Below are positions 7,259 through 16,317 of a stretch of 55,227 nucleotides of DNA, piece after piece. The position numbers and the translations under genes are program-made. Positions within the stretch are counted from its first letter, which is position 1; each line of letters starts with the position of its first letter. The DNA lies in the NCBI GenBank assembly GCA_017617335.1, contig JAFZWK010000030.1, forward strand, positions 1 through 55,227, given 5' to 3'. Source of the stretch: Bacteroidaceae bacterium. GTDB taxonomy: Bacteria > Bacteroidota > Bacteroidia > Bacteroidales > Bacteroidaceae. The notes beneath the pieces were generated by a model. It saw only the letters and a list, made by a program, of their open reading frames with translations, did no database searches and was not told the origin of the DNA.

Positions 7259-8230
7259 ATGATAGAAAAGCATATTGTAATAGAAGACATAGACCCTGTT
7301 TTACTATATGGAGTGAACAACGCCAACATCCACATGATAAAGGCTCTTTATCCCAAACTTCGTATCGTGGCACGAGGCAATGTCATCCACGTGATAGGCG
7401 ACGAGCTGGAATTAAGCGCTTTCGAGGAAAACATCGCTAAAGTGCAGCGACACGTCCTCAAGTACAATAGTCTGACAGAAGAGGACATCCTGCAGATCCT
7501 GCGTGGAGAGAAGACAAGAAAGGATGGCGTGGAGGGAGTCATCGTGTATAGCGTGACAGGCAAACCCATCATGGCTCGAAGTCCCAATCAGCAACTATTG
7601 GTGAAGGCTTATCAGGAAAGCGACATGATCTTTGCTATCGGCCCCGCTGGCTCCGGCAAGACTTACACAAGTATTGCCTTAGCTGTTCGGGCACTCAAGA
7701 ATAAGGAGATACGCAAGATCGTGCTCTCGCGTCCTGCCGTAGAGGCTGGCGAGAAGCTGGGATTCCTGCCAGGTGACATGAAGGAAAAGATCAATCCATA
7801 TCTGCAACCTCTTTACGATGCTTTGGAGGACATGATCCCCGTCCAGAAACTTCATGAGATGATGGATCAGGACATCATACAGATAGCTCCTTTGGCCTTC
7901 ATGCGTGGGCGCACTCTAAATGATGCGGTAGTGATCCTTGACGAAGCCCAGAACACCACCAGCGCTCAGATCAAGATGTTCCTCACGCGCATGGGCATGA
8001 ATACTAAGATGATCGTGACGGGCGACATCACGCAGATCGACCTGCCCCATAATGTCCGTTCAGGCTTGGTGGAGGCAATGCAAATACTTCACAACGTGCA
8101 GGGCATCTCCTTCATTCACCTCAACAAGAAGGACATCGTGCGTCATCGTTTGGTGACCCGCATTGTGGAGGCTTACGAGCACAATGATCTTGAAAAGAAA
8201 GAAAAAGCAGAGAAAGAAAACAAGGAATAA
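7259..8230 (+). CDS. phoH: PhoH-like ATPase
   Basis: 323-residue PhoH/YbeZ family protein, a cytoplasmic P-loop ATPase related to helicase superfamily 1 and linked in other bacteria to RNA metabolism together with the endonuclease YbeY. An N-terminal KH-like region (about 1-90) precedes the ATPase domain: Walker A GPAGSGKT (128-135), Walker B VVILDEAQN, and VTGDITQIDLP as sensor region. The tail is lysine/glutamate-rich. It heads a same-strand cluster (phoH, purC, menG, GHL10, aroE) with short gaps, and purC starts 27 bp on. YbeY is not in the window. Confidence 0.95.
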   Translation: MIEKHIVIEDIDPVLLYGVNNANIHMIKALYPKLRIVARGNVIHVIGDELELSAFEENIAKVQRHVLKYNSLTEEDILQILRGEKTRKDGVEGVIVYSVTGKPIMARSPNQQLLVKAYQESDMIFAIGPAGSGKTYTSIALAVRALKNKEIRKIVLSRPAVEAGEKLGFLPGDMKEKINPYLQPLYDALEDMIPVQKLHEMMDQDIIQIAPLAFMRGRTLNDAVVILDEAQNTTSAQIKMFLTRMGMNTKMIVTGDITQIDLPHNVRSGLVEAMQILHNVQGISFIHLNKKDIVRHRLVTRIVEAYEHNDLEKKEKAEKENKE

Positions 8231-8257
8231 ACAAAACAACAATTAAAACATAAAGAC

Positions 8258-9211
8258 GTGAAAGCATTAACAAGAACAGACCTGAACCTCCCTGGCCAGG
8301 TAAGTGTGTATCACGGTAAAGTCCGCGACGTATACAACATCAATGACGACCTCATGGTAATGGTTGCCACAGACAGAATCTCAGCATTCGACGTAATCCT
8401 GCCCAAGGGAATTCCCTTCAAGGGACAGGTTCTCAACCAGATTGCTGCCAATTTCCTGGATGCCACAGCCGACATCGTTCCTAACTGGAAGTTAGCTACT
8501 CCTGACCCTATGGTCACCATTGGCCTAAAGGCTGAAGGTTTCCGTGTCGAGATGATAATTCGTGGCTATCTTACTGGCAGCGCTTGGCGTGAATACAAGA
8601 ATGGGTGTCGTGAACTTTGTGGCGTGAAGTTGCCTGAGGGCATGCGCGAGAATGAACGATTCCCAGAACCCATTATCACTCCCACCACCAAGGCAGAGGA
8701 GGGACACGATGAAAACATCTCGAAGGAGGAAATCATTGCTCAAGGAATCGTCAGCCGCGAGGACTATGAGGTGATGGAACAGTACACCCGTGCACTCTTC
8801 CAGCGAGGCACAGAGATAGCTGCCAAGAAAGGGCTCATTCTGGTAGACACTAAGTACGAGTTTGGCAAGCGTGATGGGAAGGTTATCCTGATTGACGAGA
8901 TACACACTCCTGACTCCAGCCGATACTTCTATGCTGATGGATACGAGGAGAAGTTTGCAAAAGGTGAAGCTCAGAAACAACTCTCCAAGGAATTTGTGCG
9001 CCAGTGGCTCATCGAACACAACTTCATGAATCGTCCTGGGGATGTAATGCCTGAAATTACCGATGAATATGCACAGAGTGTGAGCGACCGATACATTGAA
9101 CTCTATGAACACATCGTAGGCGAGAAATTTGTTCCTGTTTCCGATGAAGGCGACATAGAGGCACGCATCAGCAAGAACATTTCCGAATGGCTTACGAGCA
9201 AGAAGAAATAA
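8258..9211 (+). CDS. purC: Phosphoribosylaminoimidazole-succinocarboxamide synthase
   Basis: 317-residue SAICAR synthetase, joining CAIR and aspartate with ATP in purine synthesis. Family signatures visible are [12 protein letters not shown] near the N-terminus, [23 protein letters not shown], and LVDTKYEFG with [12 protein letters not shown]. The start is GTG (8258), supported by the match to the family N-terminus and the absence of a nearer ATG. The length, longer than in Escherichia coli, is usual for Bacteroidetes. It overlaps the next gene by 25 bp. Confidence 0.97.
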   Translation: MKALTRTDLNLPGQVSVYHGKVRDVYNINDDLMVMVATDRISAFDVILPKGIPFKGQVLNQIAANFLDATADIVPNWKLATPDPMVTIGLKAEGFRVEMIIRGYLTGSAWREYKNGCRELCGVKLPEGMRENERFPEPIITPTTKAEEGHDENISKEEIIAQGIVSREDYEVMEQYTRALFQRGTEIAAKKGLILVDTKYEFGKRDGKVILIDEIHTPDSSRYFYADGYEEKFAKGEAQKQLSKEFVRQWLIEHNFMNRPGDVMPEITDEYAQSVSDRYIELYEHIVGEKFVPVSDEGDIEARISKNISEWLTSKKK

Positions 9212-9924
9212 AACCCTATGACAAACAAGGTGAAAAGAGTGAGCAAGTAGAACGGATGTTCAACAAAATCGCTCACTCTTATGACCTGTTGAATCATGCA
9301 CTCTCGCTGGGGATAGACCGCAGGTGGAGGCGAACTGCCATCGATTCTTTAGGCAAACACAAGCCTCAACGTATTTTGGATGTCGCCACAGGAACAGGTG
9401 ATTTCGCCATCCTGAGTGCCAAGCATCTCCAACCTCGACAAATCATTGGAATAGATATTAGTGATGGCATGATGGACGTGGGACGCGAGAAAGTGCAAAA
9501 GGAAGGTCTTCAGGACATTATCTCCTTCCAACGCGAAGACTGCCTTCATCTTTCCTTTCCTGGCAACAGTTTCGATGCCGTCACATCGTCTTATGGCGTA
9601 CGCAATTTTCAGGATCTGGAAGCAGGATTATGCGAAATGTATCGAGTACTCAAACCAACAGGACATATTCTCATCGTGGAATTGACCACTCCACCCCATT
9701 TTCCCATGAAACAACTCTTCTGGATCTATGCTCACGCAATAATGCCCTTGTTGGGACGGCTCATCAGTCACGACAACAGCGCCTACACTTATCTACCTTC
9801 CAGCATGGAAGCATTTCCACAAGCAGAACAGATGGAGATCATCTTACAGAAGACAGGATTCCATCACATCCATTGGAAACGCTTTACCTTTGGAATTTGT
9901 ACGATGTACCTGGCAGAGAAATAG
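9187..9924 (+). CDS. menG: Demethylmenaquinone methyltransferase
   Basis: 245-residue SAM-dependent methyltransferase of the UbiE/MenG family, which performs the last step of menaquinone synthesis. The N-terminal [22 protein letters not shown] and the SAM-binding motif [11 protein letters not shown] are typical, as is [12 protein letters not shown]. In this anaerobic lineage menaquinone is the quinone used, so MenG is the better name. The product links functionally to the GlpABC dehydrogenase encoded elsewhere in the window, which passes electrons to quinone. Its start lies inside the purC reading frame (25-bp overlap), suggesting coupled translation. Confidence 0.95.
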   Translation: MAYEQEEIKPYDKQGEKSEQVERMFNKIAHSYDLLNHALSLGIDRRWRRTAIDSLGKHKPQRILDVATGTGDFAILSAKHLQPRQIIGIDISDGMMDVGREKVQKEGLQDIISFQREDCLHLSFPGNSFDAVTSSYGVRNFQDLEAGLCEMYRVLKPTGHILIVELTTPPHFPMKQLFWIYAHAIMPLLGRLISHDNSAYTYLPSSMEAFPQAEQMEIILQKTGFHHIHWKRFTFGICTMYLAEK

Positions 9925-9961
9925 AATTCATTCATTTGCAACAAATAATTTCATCCTATAA

Positions 9962-11728
9962 ATGATAAAGAAGTACTTACCAATCCTGCTCGCGATACTG
10001 CTCTTCCCTACCCTTTCCTGGAGTGCCGACAGATTCATCAAGCGCGAAGTGCGTGGAGTCTGGCTGGCCACTGTCTACAATATCGATTGGCCAAGCACAA
10101 CGGGCTATAGTTACAGCATTCGCAATACGCAGAAGAAAGAGATGACTCAGTATCTGGATGTCCTGCAGAATAACAATTTCAATGCTGTCTACTTCCAAGT
10201 TCGTTCAATGTGTGATGCAATGTACAAGTCCAGCTACGAACCGTGGTCCAGTTATCTGACAGGACAACGCGGCAGGAATCCTGGTTGGGACCCATTGGAG
10301 TTCATTGTGGAAGAGTGTCACAAACGAGGACTGGAATGCCATGCATGGGTTAATCCTTACAGATGGGCCACCACCGCTGAAGGCTGGAATACCACCCAAG
10401 ACCGTGAACTGAAAAATGCCAACATGCTGCTCAGTTTCACTAACTCCAGCGGCACAACCACCATCATTCTCAACCCTGCTCTCAAGGCAACCAATGAGCG
10501 CATCGTAAACGTCTGTCGTGAATTGGTGGAGAACTACGACATCGATGGCATCATCTTTGATGACTATTTCTACCCCAGCGGCATACCCACCACCAGCGAG
10601 GCAGGCGACTACAAGAACTGGCGCTCATCTGGTACAACAAAGAGTTTTGGCGACTGGCGACGTGCCAATGTAAACAAGATGGTAGCCGATGTTTACAATA
10701 TGATTCAGGAAGTAGATCCCTCATGTAAATTCGGTATATCTCCTGCAGGAGCAGCCTGTACAGATGCTAATGTGGCAGCCAAGCATGGTATCAGTCGTAT
10801 GCCTGTAGCAAGCGATTGGCAATACAACGGTATCTTCTCCGACCCTGTAGCATGGCTCGAGGAAGGCACCATCGACTACATTTCACCCCAGATATACTGG
10901 AAGACCAACCACAGCACCAATCCTTTTGGTCCAATGACCAAATGGTGGTCTACCATCGCACGTCATTTTGGACGTCATCACTACGCAAGCCACTCTCTGA
11001 CCTTCCTGCAGTCCAGCAACACCACAACAGACTGGGTCGAGGTAGGCCAACAGATGCAGTATTCCCGTCAGTATACCGTTAATGCTGCTCCTGGACAAAT
11101 CTACTATTCCGCATGCGACATTGATGGCAAGAAGGTAAGTGGACTGGGCGAATGGCTCAAGAAGAACAAATACCAGCATCCTGCCCTCACTCCAGCCATC
11201 GATTGGAAGGAAGCTCCCTCTTACGGCCCTGTGGAGAATCTTCGATGGGAGAACAATACCCTCACATGGAACTCTCCTGGTCGGGTTCATTATGCTGTCT
11301 ATGCTATTCCTGATGCCATCACCGATGTTTCTGCTGAGCGTAGCACATCTGGTGGAATCCTAACCAATTATTTGCTGCAAGTATGTTACACCAATTCTTT
11401 CAGCATTCCAGAATTATACAAAAGTGGCTATCGCTTTGCAGTTTCTGTTGTTGATCGATATGGCAATGAGTTCCAGCATACATATATCCGCGAGGAAAGC
11501 ACTGGCATCATCGATATGGCCAGTCAGACCCTCGACGTGAAGTTCGAGAACTGGGAACTGGTAACTACCAACGAGGCCGACATCGAAGTATTCAGTACTA
11601 CAGGCCAACAAATGGTCAGCGGAGAGAACTGTACCACTTTGCCACTTATAGGTCTCCCCAGCGGAATTTATATCGTGAAGGCTCACAACAAGAATGCCCA
11701 AACAACTAAGAAAATTTACATAAGATAG
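9962..11728 (+). CDS. GHL10 family glycoside-hydrolase-like protein with T9SS-type C-terminal domain
   Basis: 588-residue secreted protein. A signal peptide (about residues 1-21, ending LSWSA) is followed by a GHL10/DUF187 barrel (about 28-370) beginning RGVWLATVYNIDWPS and including ECHKRGLECHAWVNPYRW and IDGIIFDDYFYP. A fibronectin-III-like region comes next (about 390-490). The last 60 or so residues look like a type IX secretion sorting domain: IEVFSTTGQQ, LPSGIYIVKA and a final KKIYIR. It would thus be exported through the outer membrane by T9SS; PorD of that system is encoded at 31577-32488. GHL10 proteins are thought to act on glycans, possibly peptidoglycan; substrate unknown. Confidence 0.88.
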   Translation: MIKKYLPILLAILLFPTLSWSADRFIKREVRGVWLATVYNIDWPSTTGYSYSIRNTQKKEMTQYLDVLQNNNFNAVYFQVRSMCDAMYKSSYEPWSSYLTGQRGRNPGWDPLEFIVEECHKRGLECHAWVNPYRWATTAEGWNTTQDRELKNANMLLSFTNSSGTTTIILNPALKATNERIVNVCRELVENYDIDGIIFDDYFYPSGIPTTSEAGDYKNWRSSGTTKSFGDWRRANVNKMVADVYNMIQEVDPSCKFGISPAGAACTDANVAAKHGISRMPVASDWQYNGIFSDPVAWLEEGTIDYISPQIYWKTNHSTNPFGPMTKWWSTIARHFGRHHYASHSLTFLQSSNTTTDWVEVGQQMQYSRQYTVNAAPGQIYYSACDIDGKKVSGLGEWLKKNKYQHPALTPAIDWKEAPSYGPVENLRWENNTLTWNSPGRVHYAVYAIPDAITDVSAERSTSGGILTNYLLQVCYTNSFSIPELYKSGYRFAVSVVDRYGNEFQHTYIREESTGIIDMASQTLDVKFENWELVTTNEADIEVFSTTGQQMVSGENCTTLPLIGLPSGIYIVKAHNKNAQTTKKIYIR

Positions 11729-11737
11729 ACATCAAAA

Positions 11738-12472
11738 ATGGACAAATATGGAATCATTGGCTATCCTTTGGGCCACAGCTTCAGCAGAGGTTTTTTCACA
11801 GAGAAGTTTACCCGTGAGCACATTGATGCCCAGTACATAAACTTCGAGATACCCCATGTTGAGATGCTCCTTGATGTGGTGAACGAGAATCCAGAGTTAC
11901 GAGGCCTTAACGTTACCCTGCCCCACAAGACTGCCGTCATCCCTCTCCTCGATGAGTTGAGCGACGACGCTCGCAACATTGGTGCCGTTAACGTCATTCG
12001 CGTACGAAATGGTCATCTGAAAGGATATAACAGCGACATCATCGGTTTCATGGGTAGCATCCGTCCTCTCCTGCAGCCTCATCACAAGAAAGCCCTTATC
12101 TTGGGCACAGGCGGAGCCAGCCGTGCCATACGTGTCGGCCTGAGCCAACTAGGATTGGAATGGAAGTATGTCAGCCGCTCCCCTCGCGAAGGTATGTTCA
12201 CTTACGATGAACTCGTTCCTGAGATTCTCCACGAGTACGAGGTCATTGTCAATTGCAGTCCCGTAGGTATGTATCCCCATATCAACGAGTCACCAGCCAT
12301 CCCCTACGAAGGTCTTACCGATCGGAATCTCCTTTTCGATTGTGTATACAATCCTCAAGATACTCAATTCATGCAACGTGGTGCCAAGCAAGGTGCAACG
12401 GTCAAGAATGGCCTGGAAATGCTCCATCTCCAAGCCATTGCCAGTTGGGAATTTTGGAACAGCGAAGACTAA
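11738..12472 (+). CDS. aroE: Shikimate dehydrogenase
   Basis: 244-residue NADPH-dependent enzyme reducing 3-dehydroshikimate to shikimate in aromatic amino acid synthesis. Substrate-binding motifs YPLGHSFS (9-16) and NVTLPHK are intact, followed by GYNSDIIGF and the nucleotide-binding motif ILGTGGASRAI, with the C-terminal NGLEMLHLQA. It is slightly shorter than the Escherichia coli enzyme but complete. It begins 9 bp after the GHL10 stop and is probably the last gene of the phoH cluster. No convincing terminator separates it from the convergent barrel gene. Confidence 0.96.
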   Translation: MDKYGIIGYPLGHSFSRGFFTEKFTREHIDAQYINFEIPHVEMLLDVVNENPELRGLNVTLPHKTAVIPLLDELSDDARNIGAVNVIRVRNGHLKGYNSDIIGFMGSIRPLLQPHHKKALILGTGGASRAIRVGLSQLGLEWKYVSRSPREGMFTYDELVPEILHEYEVIVNCSPVGMYPHINESPAIPYEGLTDRNLLFDCVYNPQDTQFMQRGAKQGATVKNGLEMLHLQAIASWEFWNSED

Positions 12473-12555
12473 TTCCAACTCCCCCGATTCTTTTGTGCCA
12501 AAGCAAAAGTATATTCAGAAAAGGCAATACAAGGATATCGGATGTCCTGAAAGAG

Positions 12556-13359
12556 TCAGAACCCCCAAAGACTAAGTCCCACGGAAAAACTCTGAAACTT
12601 GGGACCATAGTTGGTGTCAAGCACATCGCAAGGACTATAACGGGCATAGATGCCGATAGCACGGAAACGAATGCCTGCTACAAGGTTTATGCTTAGTGGA
12701 TTAATTCGGATATCAGTCGTCTTATCCTTAAACTTCTCCCCATCAATCGAGTAACACGTTTTCAGAGTATGAGTATGCTTGTGATGTCCGCCATTTATGG
12801 CTAACTCAGGACCTATACAGAAGTTCCAATCTGGAGCTATATTTAAATAATGACTATACATCAACGGCAGTGTCACTTGAAAAATATGGAGACGAGAGAA
12901 CTTGGGCACAGCACCATCAGGATAAGGGGCAATAGTCACTACCGCAGCATTGTCTTGCAAGAATCGATATTGATGAGTCATGCGATAATTACGCCACAGA
13001 AATCCGAAAGCCACTTCCAAACTATTGAAGCGGTTAAAATTGTATCTTAGTCCCAAAGCTTCTGTCCAGTTGATTTCCAGACTGCGTCCCATACTGATGT
13101 CCATGGGAGCTTTTCCGCCAATACTATTGACGAAACCAATGCCTACACCGCTCATGGTAAGTGAAACCTCGTGATAACCTCTTCTATGTTTGCTGAGGGG
13201 TATGCTGAAGTCAAATCCACCAGGATGCTCATCATCATATTCCAACAGACTTTCTTTTATTTTAGCTTTATCTTCCGTTCCCTCGTTCTCTGCCATAACT
13301 GGTAGGAATAGTGTAGTCATGATAACGCTGGCTACCAAGCGCTTTACATTCCTTTTCAT
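12556..13359 (-). CDS. Outer-membrane beta-barrel protein of an ECF sigma operon
   Basis: 267 residues. A signal peptide (ending LPVMAE) is followed by an acidic linker and alternating hydrophobic strands ending SFSVGLSLWGF, a C-terminal aromatic as in outer-membrane barrels (PorT/OmpW-like). I do not recognise a specific family. Its ATG overlaps the stop of the preceding gene by 4 bp (ATGA), so the two are translationally coupled. It is the last gene of the sigma/anti-sigma cluster, which suggests the regulon concerns the envelope. Confidence 0.7.
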   Translation of the reverse strand: MKRNVKRLVASVIMTTLFLPVMAENEGTEDKAKIKESLLEYDDEHPGGFDFSIPLSKHRRGYHEVSLTMSGVGIGFVNSIGGKAPMDISMGRSLEINWTEALGLRYNFNRFNSLEVAFGFLWRNYRMTHQYRFLQDNAAVVTIAPYPDGAVPKFSRLHIFQVTLPLMYSHYLNIAPDWNFCIGPELAINGGHHKHTHTLKTCYSIDGEKFKDKTTDIRINPLSINLVAGIRFRAIGIYARYSPCDVLDTNYGPKFQSFSVGLSLWGF

Positions 13360-13826
13360 TTCTTCTTGTTTTTATCTGTCTTAAACATTTTGTACAAATC
13401 CTGCATTGTAGCTGGTCCTTCCATATAGACCAGAGTGATGCACAGTTTCCCGTTAGCAGCCCCATAACATTGATAACAGAGGAATACATGTTCATCCTGA
13501 CGATTGGGTAATTGGGCAATGAGATAGGACAACCTTCCCTCTTTCATTCCATATTCCTGAACGCAAGGGGATTCCAAGCCTCCGCAATCTTTCCGTACAA
13601 GTTCCTCGATGCTCTGACACTCTTCTGTGTCTACCTCCATTTTCAGGCTATGAAAAAGAGAAAGTTTGTAACTTTTGGCCTGTTCACCTTTGACTACAGT
13701 CTCCACCATCTGCTTTTGAGGAACTATTTTCCCCTCAAAGATGGGTGCCACGCCCAGATCCTTCTGTGCGATGACAGCCAAAGAAGGAATACTGAGAGCC
13801 AACATGAAAAAAAGTATCCGTTTCAT
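13356..13826 (-). CDS. Secreted protein of unknown function in ECF sigma operon
   Basis: 156 residues with a clear signal peptide (ending LAVIAQ). The mature part contains four cysteines (EECQS, KDCGG, SPCVQ, CYQCYG region) that could form disulfides in the periplasm, and a lysine-rich end. I cannot assign a family with confidence; a DUF6108-like assignment is possible. It sits between the anti-sigma gene (34-bp gap) and the barrel gene (4-bp overlap), so it likely works with the barrel protein. Confidence 0.7.
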   Translation of the reverse strand: MKRILFFMLALSIPSLAVIAQKDLGVAPIFEGKIVPQKQMVETVVKGEQAKSYKLSLFHSLKMEVDTEECQSIEELVRKDCGGLESPCVQEYGMKEGRLSYLIAQLPNRQDEHVFLCYQCYGAANGKLCITLVYMEGPATMQDLYKMFKTDKNKKK

Positions 13827-13860
13827 AGATGTTTCTTTTTATGTCTTGAATATCGTTCTA

Positions 13861-14319
13861 TTACTTCCCAAAGAATTCTGTAAGCTGTTCCTCTACATGG
13901 TCAGATTCTGGACCGGCCATAAAGCTCTCCATCGTGCTTTCCATCATACTGAGAACCTCATTCTCGTCCTTCACTTCTTGACCATAAACATAGGCGATAG
14001 CGTCTCTGTGCTTGTCACCAGACAGAGAGAATCCTATTCCCAGAACTATTACCAGCACCGCTGCTATACTTATCCACGGCCAAAAGCGATGGTGGGCAGG
14101 AATGTCCTTTCGCTTCTGAAGTATGGCATCGTAGAGATTGCTTTCATCTTCCTCCAACCACGCAGTATCAACTTCAATGGGAGATGCTTTCAGCATAGCC
14201 ATCAAAGCTTTCTGTTCAACAGTTGGAGAAGGCGTCTCTTCAAGCAACTGTAGCAACTGGTGTTCTTCAGCCGCAGTAGTTTCACCGTTTAGGTATCTGT
14301 GAGTTAATTTGGTTATCAT
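13861..14319 (-). CDS. Putative anti-sigma factor, single membrane segment
   Basis: 152 residues. A cytoplasmic N-terminal region (1-78) begins with a HRYLNGETTAAEEHQL motif as in Bacteroidetes anti-sigma proteins. One transmembrane segment (about 80-100, WPWISIAAVLVIVLGIGF) and an acidic extracytoplasmic tail follow. It lies 3 bp after the ECF sigma gene, so it presumably binds and restrains that sigma factor. Unlike FecR-type anti-sigmas it has no large periplasmic domain, so the signal route may differ. Confidence 0.75.
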   Translation of the reverse strand: MITKLTHRYLNGETTAAEEHQLLQLLEETPSPTVEQKALMAMLKASPIEVDTAWLEEDESNLYDAILQKRKDIPAHHRFWPWISIAAVLVIVLGIGFSLSGDKHRDAIAYVYGQEVKDENEVLSMMESTMESFMAGPESDHVEEQLTEFFGK

Positions 14320-14322
14320 TTC

Positions 14323-14820
14323 CTATGAATTTGTAGTGATATACTCAAGAATCTTATGTCTGGCAGCCGACAATTTTGCACTTACGCTGCGCGAAGTCAT
14401 TCCTGTCAGCAACGCTATTTGTCCGATGTCCATCTCTGGCTCCTGTTTGAGGAGAAAAAGTCTTCTTTCCGAAGGGGTAAGCCTTTCAATAGCTCTCTGC
14501 AACAACTGTTTGTTCTCATCTTCTTCCAACAATGTGTCAGCCTGATTGCCACCAATAACTTGCGGAGCGTTCTCTAATGGAAAACCAGTTCGTAACTTCT
14601 GCCTACGCCATATACTGATACAGACATTCTTGCCTATGCGAATGGCCAAAGCAAGCAGAGACTTACTCTCAGGCAGAGATTCACGACAGAGCCAAAGTCT
14701 CATCAGCGTTTCCTGAGCCACATCCTCAGCCTCCTCCTCGCTGTGGAAGAATTCCCTTCCTACTTTCAGTAGGAGGGGCCTCAGAAGGGCAACATGGGTG
14801 TTGAATTCTTGGATTGTCAT
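14323..14820 (-). CDS. ECF RNA polymerase sigma factor
   Basis: 165-residue extracytoplasmic-function sigma factor. Region 2 includes EFFHSEEEAEDVAQETLMRLW (about 22-43) with the DVAQET core. Region 4 carries LTPSERRLFLLKQ and the helix-turn-helix MDIGQIALLTGMTSRSVSAKLSAARHKI. It is the first gene of a four-gene cluster (sigma, anti-sigma, secreted protein, barrel protein). A GTTAAC/CGTTA promoter-like pair just upstream (14848-14873) fits autoregulation. The target regulon cannot be deduced, but the operon partners point to envelope homeostasis. Confidence 0.92.
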   Translation of the reverse strand: MTIQEFNTHVALLRPLLLKVGREFFHSEEEAEDVAQETLMRLWLCRESLPESKSLLALAIRIGKNVCISIWRRQKLRTGFPLENAPQVIGGNQADTLLEEDENKQLLQRAIERLTPSERRLFLLKQEPEMDIGQIALLTGMTSRSVSAKLSAARHKILEYITTNS

Positions 14821-14847
14821 GTTCTGTCTTTGACCATTCTGATTATA

Positions 14848-14873
14848 TAACGCATAAGAAGGAAAATGTTAAC
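14848..14873 (-). promoter_or_regulatory. Possible autoregulated ECF promoter of the sigma operon
   Basis: On the minus strand GTTAAC (14873-14868), a 15-bp gap and CGTTA (14852-14848) resemble the AAC/CGT pattern of ECF promoters. No TAnnTTTG box was found here. Consistent with the sigma factor driving its own operon, but not shown. Confidence 0.4.
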
Positions 14874-15011
14874 GGTCAAACAGACACTTTTTTGAAAAGA
14901 AGATTTCTTCCTTTCTTAATTAATATAATAAGACGCATGAAAAAACACGAATGCAGAGAAGTTAGGTTTACTCCACACTCGGGTAATTAATCCTCAACTG
15001 TATGGCAAAGC

Positions 15012-15734
15012 CTACCGCCTTTTCTTCTCGTACTCTTTCCGAGCCTTCTCCATCATCTTTTGGAACTCAGGTTCGGATTGCAGACGGGCAAAGGTGATAC
15101 TGCTCACCACACGACCGGCATCCACATCACTCTGATAATGGAAACCTACGATGACGCGGCTCTGTCCCAGTTCGTAAGCCACCTTCATGATATCCTCAGT
15201 ATGTGCAGGATCGATGGCTGTAAGAGCAAGACCTACCAACCAGGAAGCATGAGTATGGCCCGAGGGATAACTGGTGAAATCGGTAGGACTCTCATGATTG
15301 GGAACGGCGGTTGGCTCCTTGTATTGCTGATAGGGACGGACACGATGGAAATAGGCCTTCGCGCTGGCTCCTGCCTGCTGTTCAGTCAGATGAAGGCGTG
15401 AGAAGAGACGGTAGAGATGGGGATACTCATCGGGAGTCAGCTCACGTTCAACCACAGGCGAGAAACGCTTCATGAAATATTCCGCATTGATGCCTGCATC
15501 CTTCACGGCAAGTTCTCCGCGCTCCGTGTCGCGGATGGACTTTCCCCACTGATATTGAGTCCAATCATAGAAAAACAGGGCATCCGTCAGGGCAGGTGGT
15601 TCAGGGATGACACGCTCCATACGTGGAGCAACTTCCTTCGTGAAGAAAGGAGTGAACTTCTCGCTCTTGACGCCTTGGGCAACGATGTTTAGGCTGAACA
15701 GCATGGCAGCTGCAGGAAATAAAATCTTTTTCAT
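15012..15734 (-). CDS. Class A nonspecific acid phosphatase (PAP2 superfamily), secreted
   Basis: 240 residues with signal peptide (ending NIVAQ). The three PAP2 phosphatase motifs are present: KAYFHRVRPY, SYPSGHT and SRVIVGFHYQSDVDAGR, with the catalytic histidines in the second and third. Class A acid phosphatases (PhoN/PhoC type) release phosphate from many organic monoesters in the periplasm. The basic C-terminus EKKRR is unremarkable. It stands alone between the ECF operon and the queD promoter. No clear TAnnTTTG box was found upstream. Confidence 0.9.
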   Translation of the reverse strand: MKKILFPAAAMLFSLNIVAQGVKSEKFTPFFTKEVAPRMERVIPEPPALTDALFFYDWTQYQWGKSIRDTERGELAVKDAGINAEYFMKRFSPVVERELTPDEYPHLYRLFSRLHLTEQQAGASAKAYFHRVRPYQQYKEPTAVPNHESPTDFTSYPSGHTHASWLVGLALTAIDPAHTEDIMKVAYELGQSRVIVGFHYQSDVDAGRVVSSITFARLQSEPEFQKMMEKARKEYEKKRR

Positions 15735-15878
15735 GTATCTTAACTTCTATATTGTCAAATCATGGACTTCGAATATCCGGTAATTGGATGCAATATTAAC
15801 AAGATTTGTTGAAATATGCAAGGATTTGCTGCGAATTTAGCTTCAACCGGATGATTCATGATAAAGATGACGTTTTAT

Positions 15879-15909
15879 TTTGTCAATTCAATCAATTGTC
15901 GTACTTTTG
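15879..15909 (+). promoter_or_regulatory. Promoter of queD-queE
   Basis: TTTG (15879-15882), a 19-bp gap and TACTTTTG (15902-15909). The start codon of queD is 60 bp on, leaving a structured leader of about 55 nt. Confidence 0.7.
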
Positions 15910-15923
15910 TGCCGCAAAAGAGT

Positions 15924-15963
15924 GTTAGGTTAGAAGCAACCCTAACGTTAAACAAAAAACTTT
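15924..15963 (+). promoter_or_regulatory. Structured queD leader, candidate preQ1-type riboswitch
   Basis: GTTAGG (15924-15929) pairs with CCTAAC (15941-15946) around an 11-base loop, followed by an A-rich stretch (15947-15959) and CTTT (15960-15963), which can pair with GAAG (15933-15936) in the loop. That gives an H-type pseudoknot with an A-rich third loop, the architecture of class I preQ1 riboswitches, ending 5 nt before the queD ATG. The location ahead of queuosine genes fits. Bases outside this layout do not match the known consensus closely, so this is a candidate only. Confidence 0.4.
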
Positions 15964-15968
15964 AAAGA

Positions 15969-16304
15969 ATGTACTACATCAAGAAAACAATGGAGATTTC
16001 AGGCAGTCATTCCCTGAAACTCTCACGACAAAGCAAGTGTGAGAACTTGCATGGCCACAATTGGATTGTGACAGTCTATTGCAAAGCAAAGGAACTTGAC
16101 GAGGACGGCATGTTGGTGGACTTCACGGAAGTGAAAGCGATGGTGCACGGATATCTGGATCATCAGGACTTCAACAGTCGCCTCGACTTCAACCCCACAG
16201 CCGAGAACATAGCACGTTGGATCGTGGATCGCGTACCTTTCTGTTATCGCGCGGACGTGCAGGAAAGCGCAGGCAATGTGGCAACCTACGAACGAGACGA
16301 ATAA
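15969..16304 (+). CDS. queD: 6-carboxy-tetrahydropterin synthase
   Basis: 111-residue QueD, converting dihydroneopterin triphosphate to 6-carboxy-tetrahydropterin, the first committed step to preQ0 and queuosine. Zinc ligands His14, His28 and His30 (SGSHSLKL, LHGHNW) and catalytic Cys24 are present, as are LDHQDFN and PTAENIARW. Length is normal for the short form of the family. queE follows 13 bp after the stop. QueC and QueF are not in the window. The leader carries a possible preQ1-type element. Confidence 0.95.
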   Translation: MYYIKKTMEISGSHSLKLSRQSKCENLHGHNWIVTVYCKAKELDEDGMLVDFTEVKAMVHGYLDHQDFNSRLDFNPTAENIARWIVDRVPFCYRADVQESAGNVATYERDE

Positions 16305-16317
16305 TCCTCCCCCTGAC

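Noticed and set aside
12504-12511. TACTTTTG box on the minus strand between aroE and the barrel gene
   Set aside because: Points into the antisense of aroE with no gene to serve; likely chance or an antisense start that cannot be supported.
16276-16317. Earlier start for queE inside queD
   Set aside because: The added 14 residues (Asn/Pro-rich) are not part of the family N-terminus; ATG 16318 fits better.
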